A stretch of DNA of 64,000 nt, taken from NCBI RefSeq assembly GCF_018812025.1, contig NC_063061.1, positions 33,496,640-33,560,639 of the forward strand. The letters are read 5' to 3'. Positions within the stretch are counted from its first letter, which is position 1. Each line of letters opens with the position of its first letter. The stretch comes from Megalobrama amblycephala (lineage: Eukaryota; Chordata; Actinopteri; Cypriniformes; Xenocyprididae). A model generated the notes under the pieces. It was given only the letters and a program-made list of their open reading frames with translations, was not told where the DNA came from and did not search any database. Made by a program: the position numbers and the translations under genes. Of this stretch, positions 32,138 through 43,223 are shown one piece after another.

Positions 32138-32228
32138 CTTCTCTCTCCTTGTCCTGACTGCTTCAGAGGTCTGAGAAAAGCCACAACACAAAACAACTGG
32201 ATGGAGAGGTAGAAGAAGAACTGTGCAG
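32138..32228 (-). pseudogene. Inverted receptor fragment (TM5-ICL3)
   Basis: The minus-strand reading matches the CTGCACAGTTC...CATCCAGTTGTTTTG...CAGTCAGGAC-AGGAGAGAG segment of the array genes, with a few substitutions. It begins at the same ICL3 purine tract as the scraps at 20262 and 22105. The other copy of this duplicon (40.5 kb) lacks it. Confidence 0.82.
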
Positions 32229-32488
32229 ATTAAAAAAAAAAAAAAAAAAAGTAAATCCCAGAGAAAATGCTTTCAGTATTACGATTGAGTTCATCTGTAA
32301 ATAGATGGTTATTAAAATCAGGTGATCCTTCAATGACTTTCTGAACTTTGTCTTTTTGTCAATGTTGAAATTATTATTTGTTTACTTGTACTTACATGAA
32401 CTGATTCAAGAACTTTTTTTTTCTCGAATCTAACCTCTCGTTATAACACAGTTGGTCTTTTGAAGCAAATATGATGTCACTTGTGTGT

Positions 32489-32844
32489 ATTTGCATGTCA
32501 TTTTTCAAAGCTTCAAGCCTGGTAAAGAAGTACAAGTTTCATCACATTAACACATCAACTTGGAAGGCAGACAGTCCAGCTTAGTGACTAAAGTTCTCTG
32601 TGCACTATTTTTGAATGATTTATTTTGCTTTCAAACTTGCATGAATCATACCATTTTTTCCCCCCTCAGAATCGATCATTCCATCTTTGTAGACTGAAGC
32701 ACAGGACTGATGTACAATAACCTGTTAATTAAAACAGAACTGTTCTCTTTTTCTAATGTGTTATTTAAAGTAGTTTTGATCAGATTTACTCTGAACAGTT
32801 CCAGAATGTTCTGGTGGACTAACACTTGTATCTCTCATTCATAG
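32489..32844 (+). promoter_or_regulatory. Type B upstream block of the 32881 copy
   Basis: Octamer ATTTGCAT (32489-32496), GGAAGGCAGACAGTCCAGCT (about 32559-32578), TTATTTAAAG (32761-32770), heat-shock-like TTCCAGAATGTTC (32799-32811) and CTCTCATTCATAG (ending 32844). A polypyrimidine CCCCCCTCAG near 32661-32670 may be another acceptor. Confidence 0.58.
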
Positions 32845-32880
32845 ATCACAGTTGTGTTTTTGACTGCACAAAGAGATGAG

Positions 32881-33729
32881 ATGAACATCTCCAGTGAGAT
32901 CTTCACCACTGATGGATCAAACTTTTCTGATTACTTATTTTATAATGGCACTGATATCGAAGATAGGTTTTCAATGTTCCCACTGATAAATATCATCATC
33001 ATTCTGTTAGGTCTTCCTACCAACTTCTATGTGGTTTGGCTTATACTAACAGGAACAGGCAATGGACTTGCAGCAGAGTTCTTCAGTCTCAACCTCTCCG
33101 TCTGTGAGATCCTCTTTTCTATGGAATGTCTCTTTGATTTTATCAGCTATAAAACTAAACATGTTTGGATAGCTGTTATGTTTTTTAATTCACTAGCCAT
33201 CACTGGTCGTCCTCTGTTTCAGTGTCTGATCTGTGTTGAGCGTTACCTGGCAGTGGTTCATCCTGTAACCTTTCTGAAGTTCAAACCTCTCAGATATAGA
33301 GTGATCTGCTGTGTTATTGCCTGGGTGGCAGGATTTGTCTTCAGTGGGATCAGTATTACGACTCTGATCTCTTCCCAGATTGACATGTATTATATTTTCA
33401 TCATGGCACATTTCTCCCTCTTCTTCTCCATCCAGTTGTTTTTTCTTGTGGCTGTTCTCAGAGCTCTGAAGCAGTCAGGACCAGGAGAAAGAGGGACAGA
33501 GAGAGAAAACCACATTAAGAGAAGGGCATTTTATATTATTTTAATAACTGCTGTGACCATACTAATTATATTTTTGCCCTTTATGTTTTTTTTTTACTTT
33601 TTCAGTAGATGTAGAAATAATAAATATTGGTTTTGTTTGTTATGCTTTGCCTGGTTTGGTGCAGCCTCTTCTTTTTTTGTACTGTGTAAGGAAACTTCCT
33701 TTCATGAAATGTCAATAATTGTTTTATAA
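32881..33729 (+). pseudogene. Type B receptor with TM6-TM7 out of frame (282-codon frame)
   Basis: The frame from ATG 32881 is normal through TM1 (GLPTNFYVVW), TM2 (NLSVCE), TM3 (CVERY), TM5 and ICL3 (GPGERGTERE). At a T10 tract (33586-33595) in TM6 it leaves the ancestral frame. TM7 then reads WFGAASSFFVLCKE in place of the array's LVQPLLFLYR-type segment, and the frame stops at 33729. The expected LPF-K-Q tail and TAA stop survive in another frame at about 33716. Its duplicate at 41086 is intact, so this copy is probably recently disabled. The open frame alone could be mistaken for a complete gene. Confidence 0.82.
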
Positions 33730-33989
33730 TTAATAACTTTTTTTTCTTTTATATTTGACTGCAAGAATAGTTTGTTTGTGTGTTTGTTTGTTTCTGTTTG
33801 GGAGACTAGTGTGTAAAACACAACACGCTACTCATAATGTATTGTTCTTGTTCTTTTAAGAGTAACCATAACTACACTGAAGCAGTATGGTATTAATAAT
33901 TTTTCACTGTCAGATAATATAAATTGTTTTACAAAATCTTATCAATATTGGTTTAAAGAAAAGATGATCTCAGTTGGTCACGCCTGAGC

Positions 33990-36098
33990 ACATAAAGTTG
34001 CACTAAATAAGAAGACCTATCTTCCTGCTCATGCTACCCTCTACACTGAACTCATATCACAATATAAAAAAGCCCTTAACACTGCACACGCTACTTACTT
34101 ATCTAATATTATAAACAGAGCAAAGTGTTAACCCAGGACCCTTTTTTCTGAGATCAACAAACTTGTTAAACCACCACCTCCACTGCTTAATGGTTCTTCT
34201 GACCTTTGTGAAAACTTTCTGACATTCTTTACACACAAAATTGACAATATCTATCAATCTTTCTCTTCTTCAACTCCTTCAGAAACTTCTACTTTCCAGA
34301 TACCCTACCCAATCTCTAACTATACTCTCACCAATACATCTGTGGTTGAACAGCTGATTATGAGCTCTAACTCCTCCACCTGCCAGTTAGATCCTTTACC
34401 AACACATCTACTCAAAAACCTTCTCCCTTCCCTCATTATACCTATCACCCACATGATAAATAGTTCCCTTATGACGGGTTATGTACCACCTGGACTGAAA
34501 ATAGCCATGATCACCCCATACTTAAAAAACCTGGCCTTGATGACATAGTACTGAGTAACTTTAGACCAATTTCCAATCTCCCTTTTTTGTCTAAAGTCCT
34601 AGAAAAAGTGGTTGCCACACAACTGCAGACTCACTTGGACAAAAATAATCTGCAGGAACCCTTTCAGTCTGGTTTTCGCCCCCTCCACAGTACAGAGACT
34701 GCTCTTCTCAAAGTGGTGAATGACCTCCTCCTCGCCTCTGATTCTGGTGTCCTCAGCATTCTGGTCCTTTTGGACCTGAGTTCAGCTTTTGATACCGTCT
34801 GCCACTCTGTACTTTTGTCCCGATTGTCTGCAATCGGCATTTCAGAAACGGCTTTACAATGGCTAAATTCATATCTCACAGACAGGCAACAGTTCATTAG
34901 CACTGACAAATTCAATTCTCATTCTGTCACCTTCTCCCATGGAGTGCCTCAAGGATCTGTCCTTGGTCCACTTTTATTCTTAATCTACACACTTCCCCTA
35001 GGTCAGATCATCTGGCGCCATGGCTTTAATTTTCACAGTTATGCTGACGACACACAAATCTATTTCACTGTACAACCTAACTCTGTTTTTCCTCCCCCTT
35101 CCTTAACATCTTGCTTACACGATCTCAAAATATGGATGGCTCAAAACTACTTAATGTTGAATATGGAAAAAACTGAAATTCTGCTGGTAGTCCCTAAATC
35201 CCTTGATCTCACCCAACATGATTTTTCTGTTAACATTGACGGTGTCCTGGTTCAACCCTCTTCCACTATTCGAAACCTTGGTGTGTTGTTCGATTCTAGG
35301 CTAAGTTTTGAACCCCACATCAATCAGCTTGTCAAGTCCTGTTTCTTCCATCTTCGCAACATTGTCCGTTTAAGGCCCTCACTAAATCTCAAAGATGCAG
35401 AAACTGTTGTTCACGCTTTTATAACTTCACGTCTTGATTATTGTAACTCCTTGCTTTATGGTCTACCCAAAAAAGTCATAAATCGCTTGCAGTTCATTCA
35501 GAATTCAGCTGCTCGGGTCCTCACTTTTACCAAAAAATCAGCTCACATCACCCGTCTTACAGCAACTACATTGGCTCCCTGTTAGTTACCGCATCCAGTT
35601 TAAGATTCTTACTCTAGTTTTTAAGGCTCGTCATGGTTTAGCACCTTCCTACCTTTGCGAAATGATTATCCCCTATGTCCCTGCCCGTACTCTGAGATCA
35701 AGCACTGAAAACTTGCTTGAAGTACCCAATTTCTGTCTATCTAGTGTGGGTGGTAGGGCTTTCAGCATATCAGCTTCTAAGCTCTGGAACAAGCTACCAC
35801 AAGACCTTTGTTATATCTCTTCTCTTCAGACCTATAAAACTGCCCTCAAAACACACTTATTCACTTTATGTTTTGTTAATTGATTGTCTGTCTCAATTTT
35901 CCAGCACTGTGCTTGTTTTTTGTAAGTCTAATGTAGATTAACCTTCTTTGTCTGTTCTATCTGGTTGATTACATGTTGTATATTGACTGTATACTTATAT
36001 GTATTCATATTATATAGCAACTTACTGTAAAGCGTCCTTGGGTTCCTGAAAGGCGCTAAATAAATAAAACATATTATTATTATTATTATTATTATTAC
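33990..36098 (+). mobile_element. 5'-truncated L2/CR1-like LINE
   Basis: A reverse-transcriptase-bearing non-LTR element with a 3' end GTCCTTGGG...GAAAGGCGCTAAATAAATAAAA and a (TTA)n tail (about 36072-36098). Truncation and broken frames show it is dead. The tail type and RT motifs fit the L2/CR1 group common in fish; the exact clade is uncertain. Confidence 0.8.
34342..35883 (+). pseudogene. LINE reverse transcriptase, broken
   Basis: Pieces in three frames: 34342-34548 (TCQLDPLPTHLLK..., the region before the RT), 34587-35585 (RT core: LDLSSAFDTV near 34775, GVPQGSVLGPLLF near 34942, the catalytic YADD at about 35039-35050, then the thumb) and 35662-35883 (C-terminal GGRAFSISASKLWNKLP). 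The catalytic motifs are intact, but frame breaks at about 34550 and 35583 and the lack of an endonuclease make it non-functional. Confidence 0.87.
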
Positions 36099-36820
36099 TA
36101 AATACAGCTTATGACATTTAAAAAAAGTATTTTTTAATGTTTGTTTGTTTGTTTTTTGTAGAGGTCCAGACCTCTGAGGTGGGACAGACCAAAATCACAA
36201 TTTTTCAGGGGATGAAGAGTTTTGATGTGTTCATTATCAAAATGCCTGGTTAATTTTATGGTATACTAATTTATGAAACATAATTATTAGTTAAAATAAT
36301 CATGCACCACTAAAGTGTATTGTATTTCTCTAACAAATGTGCTGTATGGTAAATCACATCTGTTGTTTTAGTTTGATTTATTGTAGCTAATGAGTTTTTT
36401 TTTTTTTTTTTTTGTAAATCAATGAAGTATCTGTTTCCATTATTATTGATTTCCTTTGTAAATACATTGTTATTAAAAGCAGATGGCAGATGGCATCCCA
36501 GATACTAAAGTAAAACTTTCATCCCATTAATGGATCAACTTAGAATGCAGCCAGTCCAGCTATAAGGGTCTATGTATAATGTTTATGTAAAAAGTTTTAG
36601 TAATTTACGTTAATTTAGAAAAATTGCATGAATCATACCAGTTATACTGCAGATTACAGGACAAAGGTAAAGGGCAGATTAATGTTGCTTTTTTTGGTCA
36701 AAGCATTCACTATATTCATTTAATATTTAGAAGACTAGATGCTGGTATAGATAGTGTTTATAGAACTTTTCCCTTTTTAAAATTGATTATATAAGCAATT
36801 TTTAATGAAATTCCTCTGGT
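36099..36820. other. Degenerate type B upstream flank
   Basis: Shares GACCTCTGAGGTGGGACAGA and CAGCCAGTCCAGCTATAAG with other units. The octamer segment is missing, and the heat-shock motif is reduced to TTCCTCTGGTGGACTAAC near 36811. No gene. Confidence 0.5.
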
Positions 36821-36884
36821 GGACTAACACTTGTATCTCTCATTCATAGATCACAGTGTGTTTTTGACTGCAAACAGTGAAGAG

Positions 36885-37346
36885 ATGAACATCTCCAGTG
36901 AGATCTTCCCCACTAGATCTAATTATTCAGATTACTTATTTTACAATGACAGTGTGTTGGAAGAAAGTTTTGAAATGACTTCACTGTTAGATATCTTCTT
37001 CATTCTGTTTGATCTTCCTACAAACTTTTATGTGATATGGCTTATAGTGTCAGGAACCGGGAATGGACTTGCGGCAGAGTTCTTCAGCCTGAACCTCGCT
37101 GTCTGTGAGATCTTTTTATGTGTGCAATCTCTCATGACTCATTTCACTCATCTTATTCTAATAACTACTGTGACCATGTTTATATTATATGCTCCTTATG
37201 TAATCATAGTAGCTCTTTTTAGTTCAACAACAATCTCCAATAGACTCTCATCCATTGGCTTTGTTAGTTTTTCATTGGCTGGTCTGGTGCTGCCTCTTCT
37301 CTTTCTTTATCGGGTGAGGAAACTGCCCTTTATCAAATATCAGTAA
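36885..37346 (+). pseudogene. Type B receptor with in-frame deletion of TM3-TM5 (153 aa)
   Basis: The ATG at 36885 (MNISSEIFPTRSNYSDY) opens a frame containing the N-terminus, TM1 (DLPTNFYVIW) and TM2 (NLAVCE). At SLMTHFTHLILITT, near 37135, it jumps straight to TM6 and runs through TM7 (LVLPLLFLYR) to a normal tail LPFIKYQ. About 375 bp encoding TM3, ICL2, TM4, TM5 and ICL3 are gone without loss of frame. The upstream TTG-initiated extension is not a real start. It cannot be a normal receptor, having no ERY or ICL3; a four-helix product is conceivable but unproven. The upstream block is also degenerate. Confidence 0.85.
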
Positions 37347-38048
37347 TTCTACTTTAACCATTATCTATATATAACAGCATAATCTTTAGTGTAACTATTT
37401 ATTTCATGATGATAAAAATAACATTTTTAAAAGTAAAAGTAGTATTAACTCATTGTTATTGTACTTTTTGTTTGTTATGCCACTGGAAATTTAAAGCAGT
37501 CTTACGCAAATCAAATAGCCATTTATCTGAGAACCAGAAGTGATCTTTTGTATTATATTAATGTTGCTTTTAAAGATGTTACTGTGTGGTGCAGGGTAGG
37601 ATGTCTTTGCAAAATGCGTGTTCATTTTGTTTCTACCTTAAAAACTCATGTGCACATTTTTTTCTTAACTATAAATGTTTTCAATTAAATTAATTTAATT
37701 AAAATACATTAAAGTAAATATTTCCTTGATGACTCTTTCTTGCTATAACTTGAGTAACAAGGTTGATTTTTATAAAAAAAATACAAAATAAAAAAAAATC
37801 TTGCAATTATATTTATTTAAGTTATATGTGATGCTGAATAATTTGTCCAAATTCAATTGCGGCTTGGGTGTCAAGAAATTTTTAGTAACAATGAATCATC
37901 TAGTAATAGGTTTGCACACAAAATAAGTTAAGTTAAATATAACATTTTTGGTTGTTAAAATTATAGTCTATAATTCATTGTTGTAAAAACTATTTCATTT
38001 GGGAGGAGCACGTTAAGGTAATCCCACCAATCAGTGCAAGAGGAAGTC

Positions 38049-38107
<59 letters not shown>

Positions 38108-38590
38108 CCCTCACCTCTGTCCCGCAACAGTTTAACAGCAGCTCTCCACCACCCCATCGCCTCACATTTGGCTGGTTCCTTTCCCAGTCAAGTAGGGTGG
38201 AATACTCTGGGATCGGGCCAAATTCCGAGTTCAGAGCCCTCCTCTAGACAGCACGCTGTAACAAAGTCCACTGTAGATGAGTTTGCAGAACCCCGGAGCA
38301 GTTTAATGAAATAAAGTGACATAAAATATAATCCAAAAGAGATTTCACAGACTTGACACAAGACTTGGTATGAACACGAATATGCTCACCAAACAGTGGG
38401 TTACATGAAAAATCTAGACTAAGGAACAATGAAACATGAGCGCTATTTATACACAAAACTAATGAGCAAACAAGAGACACCTGTGCACAACCAAACAATG
38501 AACCAGTAGGTGTGTTCGACATCGGCTGCGGCTGGATGCAACCGATCGGCGAGAGTTAAAGTTCAACAAAAGCCTGTACTATTTAAATAA
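37347..38590. other. Intergenic, includes a (TA)n tract and a shared repeat fragment
   Basis: (TA)n lies at 38050-38102. 38440-38550 (ATTTATACACAAAACTAATG, GACACCTGTGCAC, CGATCGGCGAGAG) recurs in part at 42587-42650, so it is a dispersed repeat. No gene is seen. Confidence 0.55.
38050..38102. repeat. (TA)n microsatellite
   Basis: About 26 TA units without interruption. Confidence 0.97.
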
Positions 38591-38594
38591 TTAA

Positions 38595-39283
38595 AGGATT
38601 AGTCCACTTTTAAATAAACTTTTACTGACCCCCATGTCATCCAAGATGTCCATGTCTTTCTTTCTTCAGTCGAAAAGAAATTAAGGTTTTTGATGAAAAC
38701 ATTCCAGGATTATTCTCCATATAGTGGACTTCAATGGGTACCAAACAGTTGAAGGTCAAAATTAGTTTCACAGTTCCAGCAGTGTAGACACTGCTAAGCG
38801 TATTACTGCCCACCACAGGTCAAAGTTTTTATATGCAATATGCTAGTTCAATAGTATATAACAATTAGTTAAAACTTTAACCTGTGGATGGCAGTAATAC
38901 ACTTAGCAGTGTCTACACTGCTGGAATTAAAATAGAGAAGAAGAAGAAGAAGAAGAAGAGAGCTAGTTCAAGATGAGCATTTATGGTTAAAATGTATAAA
39001 ATTTTATTTATTTTTTTTTAGAAAATGAGTGATGGTTTCTCTAGATAAGACCATTATTTCTCGTCTGGGATTGTGTAGAACAATTTGAAGCTGCAGTGAA
39101 ACTAATTTTGACCTTCAACCGTCTGGAGGCCATTGAAGTCCACTATATGGAGAAAAATCCTGGAATGTTTTCATCAAAAACCTTAATTTCTTTTCAACTG
39201 AAGAAAGAAAGACATGGACATCTTGGATGACATGGGGGTGAGTAAATTATCAGGAAAAGTTTATTTAAAAGTGGACTAATCCT
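38595..39283. mobile_element. TTAA-flanked foldback MITE
   Basis: TTAA lies at both borders (38591-38594, 39284-39287). The ends AGGATTAGTCCACTTTTAAA are inverted repeats, and the complementarity continues for about 180 bp per arm (ATGTCATCCAAGATGTCCAT; CCTTAATTTCTTTTCGACTG). An inner inverted pair around CCAGCAGTGTAGACACTGCT (about 38778-38930) adds a second hairpin. No coding sequence. Related copies: 16226, 21112, 61116. Confidence 0.9.
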
Positions 39284-39812
39284 TTAAGTGGGTTCTATGT
39301 TTTTTTATCAGTTTTATTTTGATAAATATGGAGTGTGACTACATGAAAAGTGCTTTTACTGTTATAAAAATACAGATTTATGAGCATTAGTGGAACTAAA
39401 GGTGTGAGAATAACATGCTTTGTCATGCAATGAATTTGGTCAATCGTGGAACAGCTGTGTCATCATCAGAGCTCTTGTAACTGCTCTGGAGAAGCTGCGC
39501 CGGCTGACTCAGCCGACTGTTCTCGAATCGCTCTCACGGTTCTTTGATGCCACAGTCACATGGCAAGTCACAGTCACATGGCATCGCCGCTGTCTCAAAT
39601 TGAACAACATATCTAACCGGCATGCACTGCTACAAGTCAGAGTTGATGCAGGAGCCGGCCAACAATGAGTCTGTGTTCTGACGTAGAACACAGAAGCACT
39701 GCACTGCGTTCTACGTCAACAGCGTACAAGTTGTTATTTTGTTTTGTTTTTGTGAAGAAAAAAAAAGTATTCTTGTCACAGAAATTTCATTTTTGGGTGA
39801 ACTAACCCTTTA
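39284..39812. mobile_element. Probable TTAA MITE remnant, right end visible
   Basis: Ends in TTTTTGGGTGAACTAACCCTTTAA, a right end seen on many fish MITEs, near 39785-39812. The left end was not found. The GC-richer centre (39480-39700) includes a doubled CACAGTCACATGGCA. Its 82-codon frame has no family features. Confidence 0.5.
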
Positions 39813-39819
39813 AGTGCTA

Positions 39820-40500
39820 AAAAAGTTTTAATTACATGAGAAATCACTTAACTTGTTCCTTAATGTCTGATTAGGTGGGCATGAATCTTTAGACATGTAA
39901 CCAAACCATAATCCAGACCAACAAAAGATAATAGTTTAGTCTTTCATTATATGAAGTGTGCGCTGCAAATGCAAGCACTTTTGATGATCAATTCTGTCCA
40001 GTATGCTCTTTTTATTGGGTTTTTTTTTTTTTTTTTGGTCTGGCAGTGAAAGCATGCAATAAAATTTCAAATTGGAGCATGTACTCTTTCAATTCTGGCA
40101 CCCAACAATAAAACATGATGCTTTTTACGTTGCTGACTCTGTTCTGGTTTGTATTGGCTACCTCCAGATTTCCCTTTGTTTTAATTGTGACGTCAACACC
40201 AAAAAGAAAATAATAAATAAATAAGCTGAAATAATGTAGGTTGATGCTTAAATAGAAGCAAATATCATGGATTAACAGCTTTATAGCTCACAGTAGATCT
40301 CTTTAAAGCTTTATGAGTTGTCTTTCAAAATCAATTTCCCTACTGAGAAAATGAATGGAGTTTTTACTTCCGGTACCCGACTGTTGCACTCTATTGCACG
40401 TTGCACTTTCTCCCATTCATAAGTAATATGAAAGCTTTGTATCAAAAGAAAAGGTCTTCAACCCTGATCCTGGGGACCCATTGTCCTGCAAAGTTTATAT
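39820..40500 (+). repeat. Duplicon copy 2 (far upstream flank of the 41086 gene)
   Basis: Counterpart of 31570-32120, with an inserted T20 tract and an extra 40040-40230 segment. It precedes the intact duplicate gene. Confidence 0.83.
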
Positions 40501-40747
40501 CCAACCTGCTTCAGCACAACTGACTTTCACACCAATGTGATTTTCAAATGATTCTGTAAATAGATGGTTATTAAAATCAGGTGATCCTTCAATGACTTTC
40601 TAAACTTTGTCTTTTTGTCAATGTTGAAATTATTATTTGTTTACTTGTACTTACATGAACTGATTCTTTTTTTTTTTTTTTTTTTTTTTTTCAAATCTAA
40701 CATAGTTGGTCTTGTAAAGAAGTTCAAGTTTCATCACATTAACACAT

Positions 40748-41066
40748 CAACTTGAAAGGCAGACAGTCCGGTTTAGTGACTTAAGATCTCTGTCCACTAT
40801 TTTTTGAGTTTTTTGCTTTCAAACTTGCATGAATCATACCATTGTGTTTGTTTGTTTTTTGTTTCTTTGTTTCTTTGTTTTTTTCTCAGAATCAATAATT
40901 CCATCTTTGTAGACTGAAGCACAGGACTGAGGTAAAATAACCTGTTAATTAAAACAGAACTGTTCTCTTTTTCTAATGTGTGTTATTTAAAGTAGTTTTG
41001 ATCAGGTTTACTCTGAACAGTTCCAGAATGTTCTGGTGGACTAACACTTGTATCTCTCATTCATAG
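40748..41066 (+). promoter_or_regulatory. Type B upstream block of the 41086 gene
   Basis: Contains AAAGGCAGACAGTCCGG (about 40754-40770), a polypyrimidine TTTTCTCAG near 40890, TTATTTAAAG (40983-40992), heat-shock-like TTCCAGAATGTTC (41021-41033) and CTCTCATTCATAG (ending 41066). About 60 bp including the ATTTGCAT octamer are deleted compared with the 32881 copy. Confidence 0.57.
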
Positions 41067-41085
41067 ATCACAGTGTGTTTTTGAG

Positions 41086-41940
41086 ATGAACATCTGCAGT
41101 GAGATCTTCCCCACTGATGGATCAAACTTTTCTGATTACTTCTTTTATAATGGCACTGATAGAGAAGATGAGTTTTCAATGTCCTCACTGACAGATATCA
41201 TCATCATTCTGTTGAGTTTTCCTACCAACTTCTACGTGGTTTGGCTTATAGTAACAGGAACAGGCAATGGACTTGCGGCAGAGTTCTTCAGTCTCAACCT
41301 CTCCGTCTGTGAGATCTTCTTTTCTATGGAATGTCTCTTTGATCTTATCAGCTATATAACTGAACATGTTTGGATAGCTGGATTTTTTTTTTATTCATTA
41401 GCCATCACAGGTCGTCCTCTGTTTCAGTGTCTGATGTGTGTTGAGCGTTACCTGGCAGTGGTTCATCCTGTAACCTTTCTGAAGTACAAACCTCTCAGAT
41501 ATAGAGTGATTTGCTGTGTTATTGTCTGGGTGGCTGATTTTGTCTTTGGTGGGATCGGTATTATGACTCTGATCTTGTGCCAGTCTGACTTGTATTATAT
41601 TATCATCAATGCACATTTCTCCCTGTTCCTCTCCATCCAGTTGTTTTGTCTTGTGGCTGTTCTCAGAGCTCTGAAGCAGTCAGGACCAGGAGAGAGAGGA
41701 AGAGAGAGAGGGGAAGAAAACAACACGAAGAGAAGAGCGTTTTATCTTATTCTAATAACTGTTGTGACCATGCTAATTATATTTTTGCCCTATATGATTT
41801 TATCAGCTCTTTTTCCTTTAGTAGATAATGGAAAAATAGTCACAAGTATTGGTTTTGTTTGTTATGCTTTGCCTGGTTTGGTGCAGCCTCTTCTTTTTTT
41901 GTACCGCGTAGGGAAACTTCCCTTCATTAAATGTCCATAA
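41086..41940 (+). CDS. Rhodopsin-like GPCR, type B, intact (284 aa)
   Basis: Complete receptor starting at ATG 41086 (MNICSEIFPTDGSNFS; Cys in place of the usual Ser). The 18-bp stretch between TTTTTGA and the ATG seen in paralogues is deleted, which closes the upstream extension and supports this ATG. TM1 has SFPTNFYVVW, TM2 NLSVCE, TM3 MCVERY, then the common ICL2. ICL3 is GPGERGREREG-type. TM6 has FLPYMI, TM7 LVQPLLFLYR, and the tail LPFIKCP has one Cys. It is the intact duplicate of the 32881 pseudogene, over a unit of more than 2 kb. Ligand unknown. Confidence 0.88.
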   Translation: MNICSEIFPTDGSNFSDYFFYNGTDREDEFSMSSLTDIIIILLSFPTNFYVVWLIVTGTGNGLAAEFFSLNLSVCEIFFSMECLFDLISYITEHVWIAGFFFYSLAITGRPLFQCLMCVERYLAVVHPVTFLKYKPLRYRVICCVIVWVADFVFGGIGIMTLILCQSDLYYIIINAHFSLFLSIQLFCLVAVLRALKQSGPGERGRERGEENNTKRRAFYLILITVVTMLIIFLPYMILSALFPLVDNGKIVTSIGFVCYALPGLVQPLLFLYRVGKLPFIKCP

Positions 41941-42150
41941 TTCTTCTCTAATTATCATTATGAAGTTTCTATAACCAATTGTCTACTGTTGAAATACAAA
42001 GGTTATATGTAGCCATTCATTTTTTATGCTAGAAAAATTTGGCTGAATTCATGTTTCGACAAGAACTGTTCTCAATCCCTGTACATTTTGTAATGTAGTA
42101 GTTTTGTTTTTGTTTATTATGTTAACTGCAATCCGCAGTATTTATATGCA

Positions 42151-42156
42151 AATAAA
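42151..42156 (+). terminator. Polyadenylation signal AATAAA
   Basis: Lies 210 bp after the receptor stop in TATATGCAAATAAAGCATAC. A plausible 3' end for this transcript; not shared with all type B copies. Confidence 0.45.
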
Positions 42157-42948
42157 GCATACATATGAGGACAAGAAGTGATTCTCTCTCTCTTTCTTAA
42201 TTGATTATTTTAGTTTTTGGGCAGTTTGATCTAGTTTGAGATGTAGAGCTTGTTCACTTACTTCACTAAACAAACCATTTTTGTAACCTCTAAGCTTGCA
42301 CATTTTATTCATATTTTGTTCTTTTATATTTGACTGCAATAAGAATTGTTTGTGTGCTCGTTTGTTTCTGTTTGGGAGGCTAGTATGTAAAACACAACAC
42401 TACTCATATATAACTCAAAATGTATAGTTATAGCACACTAAAGCGTTACCCCCATTTGTAAATGTTAGCTACACTAGAAGTTGCTAACAAAAAAGAAATG
42501 CTCTTAAAAATAAATGTTCTTTATTGGCATTGATGGTTCCATGAAGAACCTTTAACATCGCTGGAACCTTTCCATGAAACAGGAGGGCTATTTATACACA
42601 AAACTAATGAGCAAACAAGGGACTCTTGTGCACGATCGGCGAGAGAATGCATTGATTTTGCCAGGCAGCAGCCGATCTTTGGGGCGCCACATGAAGTCAG
42701 GACCCATCCCATCTGAGGGTTGCCCTCAGATATCTTTGTTTGATGTCTTCATTACCTGCTACTTTTTATAGTTGGTTATGTTTATGTTAGATTATAGTTT
42801 ATCAAAACATAACTAATAGCTCACACTTGAATTAAAAAAAAATTCATGATGACAGACATAACACGACACTGTCATTATTTTTATGCCAGCTAGAGGGCGC
42901 ATGACTTCAAAACATAAATATGGGTCGTAATAAGGTGCTTGAAAAACG
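42157..42948. other. Intergenic flank of the DIRS element
   Basis: 42500-42580 contains a GTTCTTTATTGGCATTGATG / CATGAAGAACCTTTAACATC MITE-like fragment. 42587-42650 repeats part of 38440-38550. No gene. Confidence 0.5.
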
Positions 42949-43190
42949 TCTCGGTTACAAAGATAACCCTCGTTCCCTGAAGAAGGGAACAGAGACGTAC
43001 GTCGGACAGACCGACGAATAGGAATCTCGACAGAGAGGCCAATCTACTTCGAGTGTAACTAAAACGAGCCAATGCACATTGGCATGCAATCATATGCATC
43101 AGATGCTCGCCTCGCAGCGCGGGTATATAATGAGCAGCAGGTGCGTTGCATCTTCAGGTTTTCGCTGAGGAGCCGAACTAAGCAGGCGGC
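42949..43190. repeat. DIRS left inverted terminal repeat
   Basis: From about 42995 it is inverted-complementary to the right repeat (GTACGTCGGACAG, CGACGAATAGGAATCTCGA, CCAATGCACATTGGCATGCA, GCGGGTATATAATGAGCAGC). The outermost 50 bp (TCTCGGTTACAAAGATAACC...) are unique to this end and recur inverted in the internal region. GGGTATATAATG is a probable TATA box. Confidence 0.88.
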
Positions 43191-43223
43191 AGCATCAGCA
43201 GGACAACGACTGTGGCGACGGGA

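Noticed and set aside
38041..38110. Functional origin or regulatory element in the (TA)n tract
   Set aside because: A pure dinucleotide repeat; nothing distinguishes it from an ordinary microsatellite.
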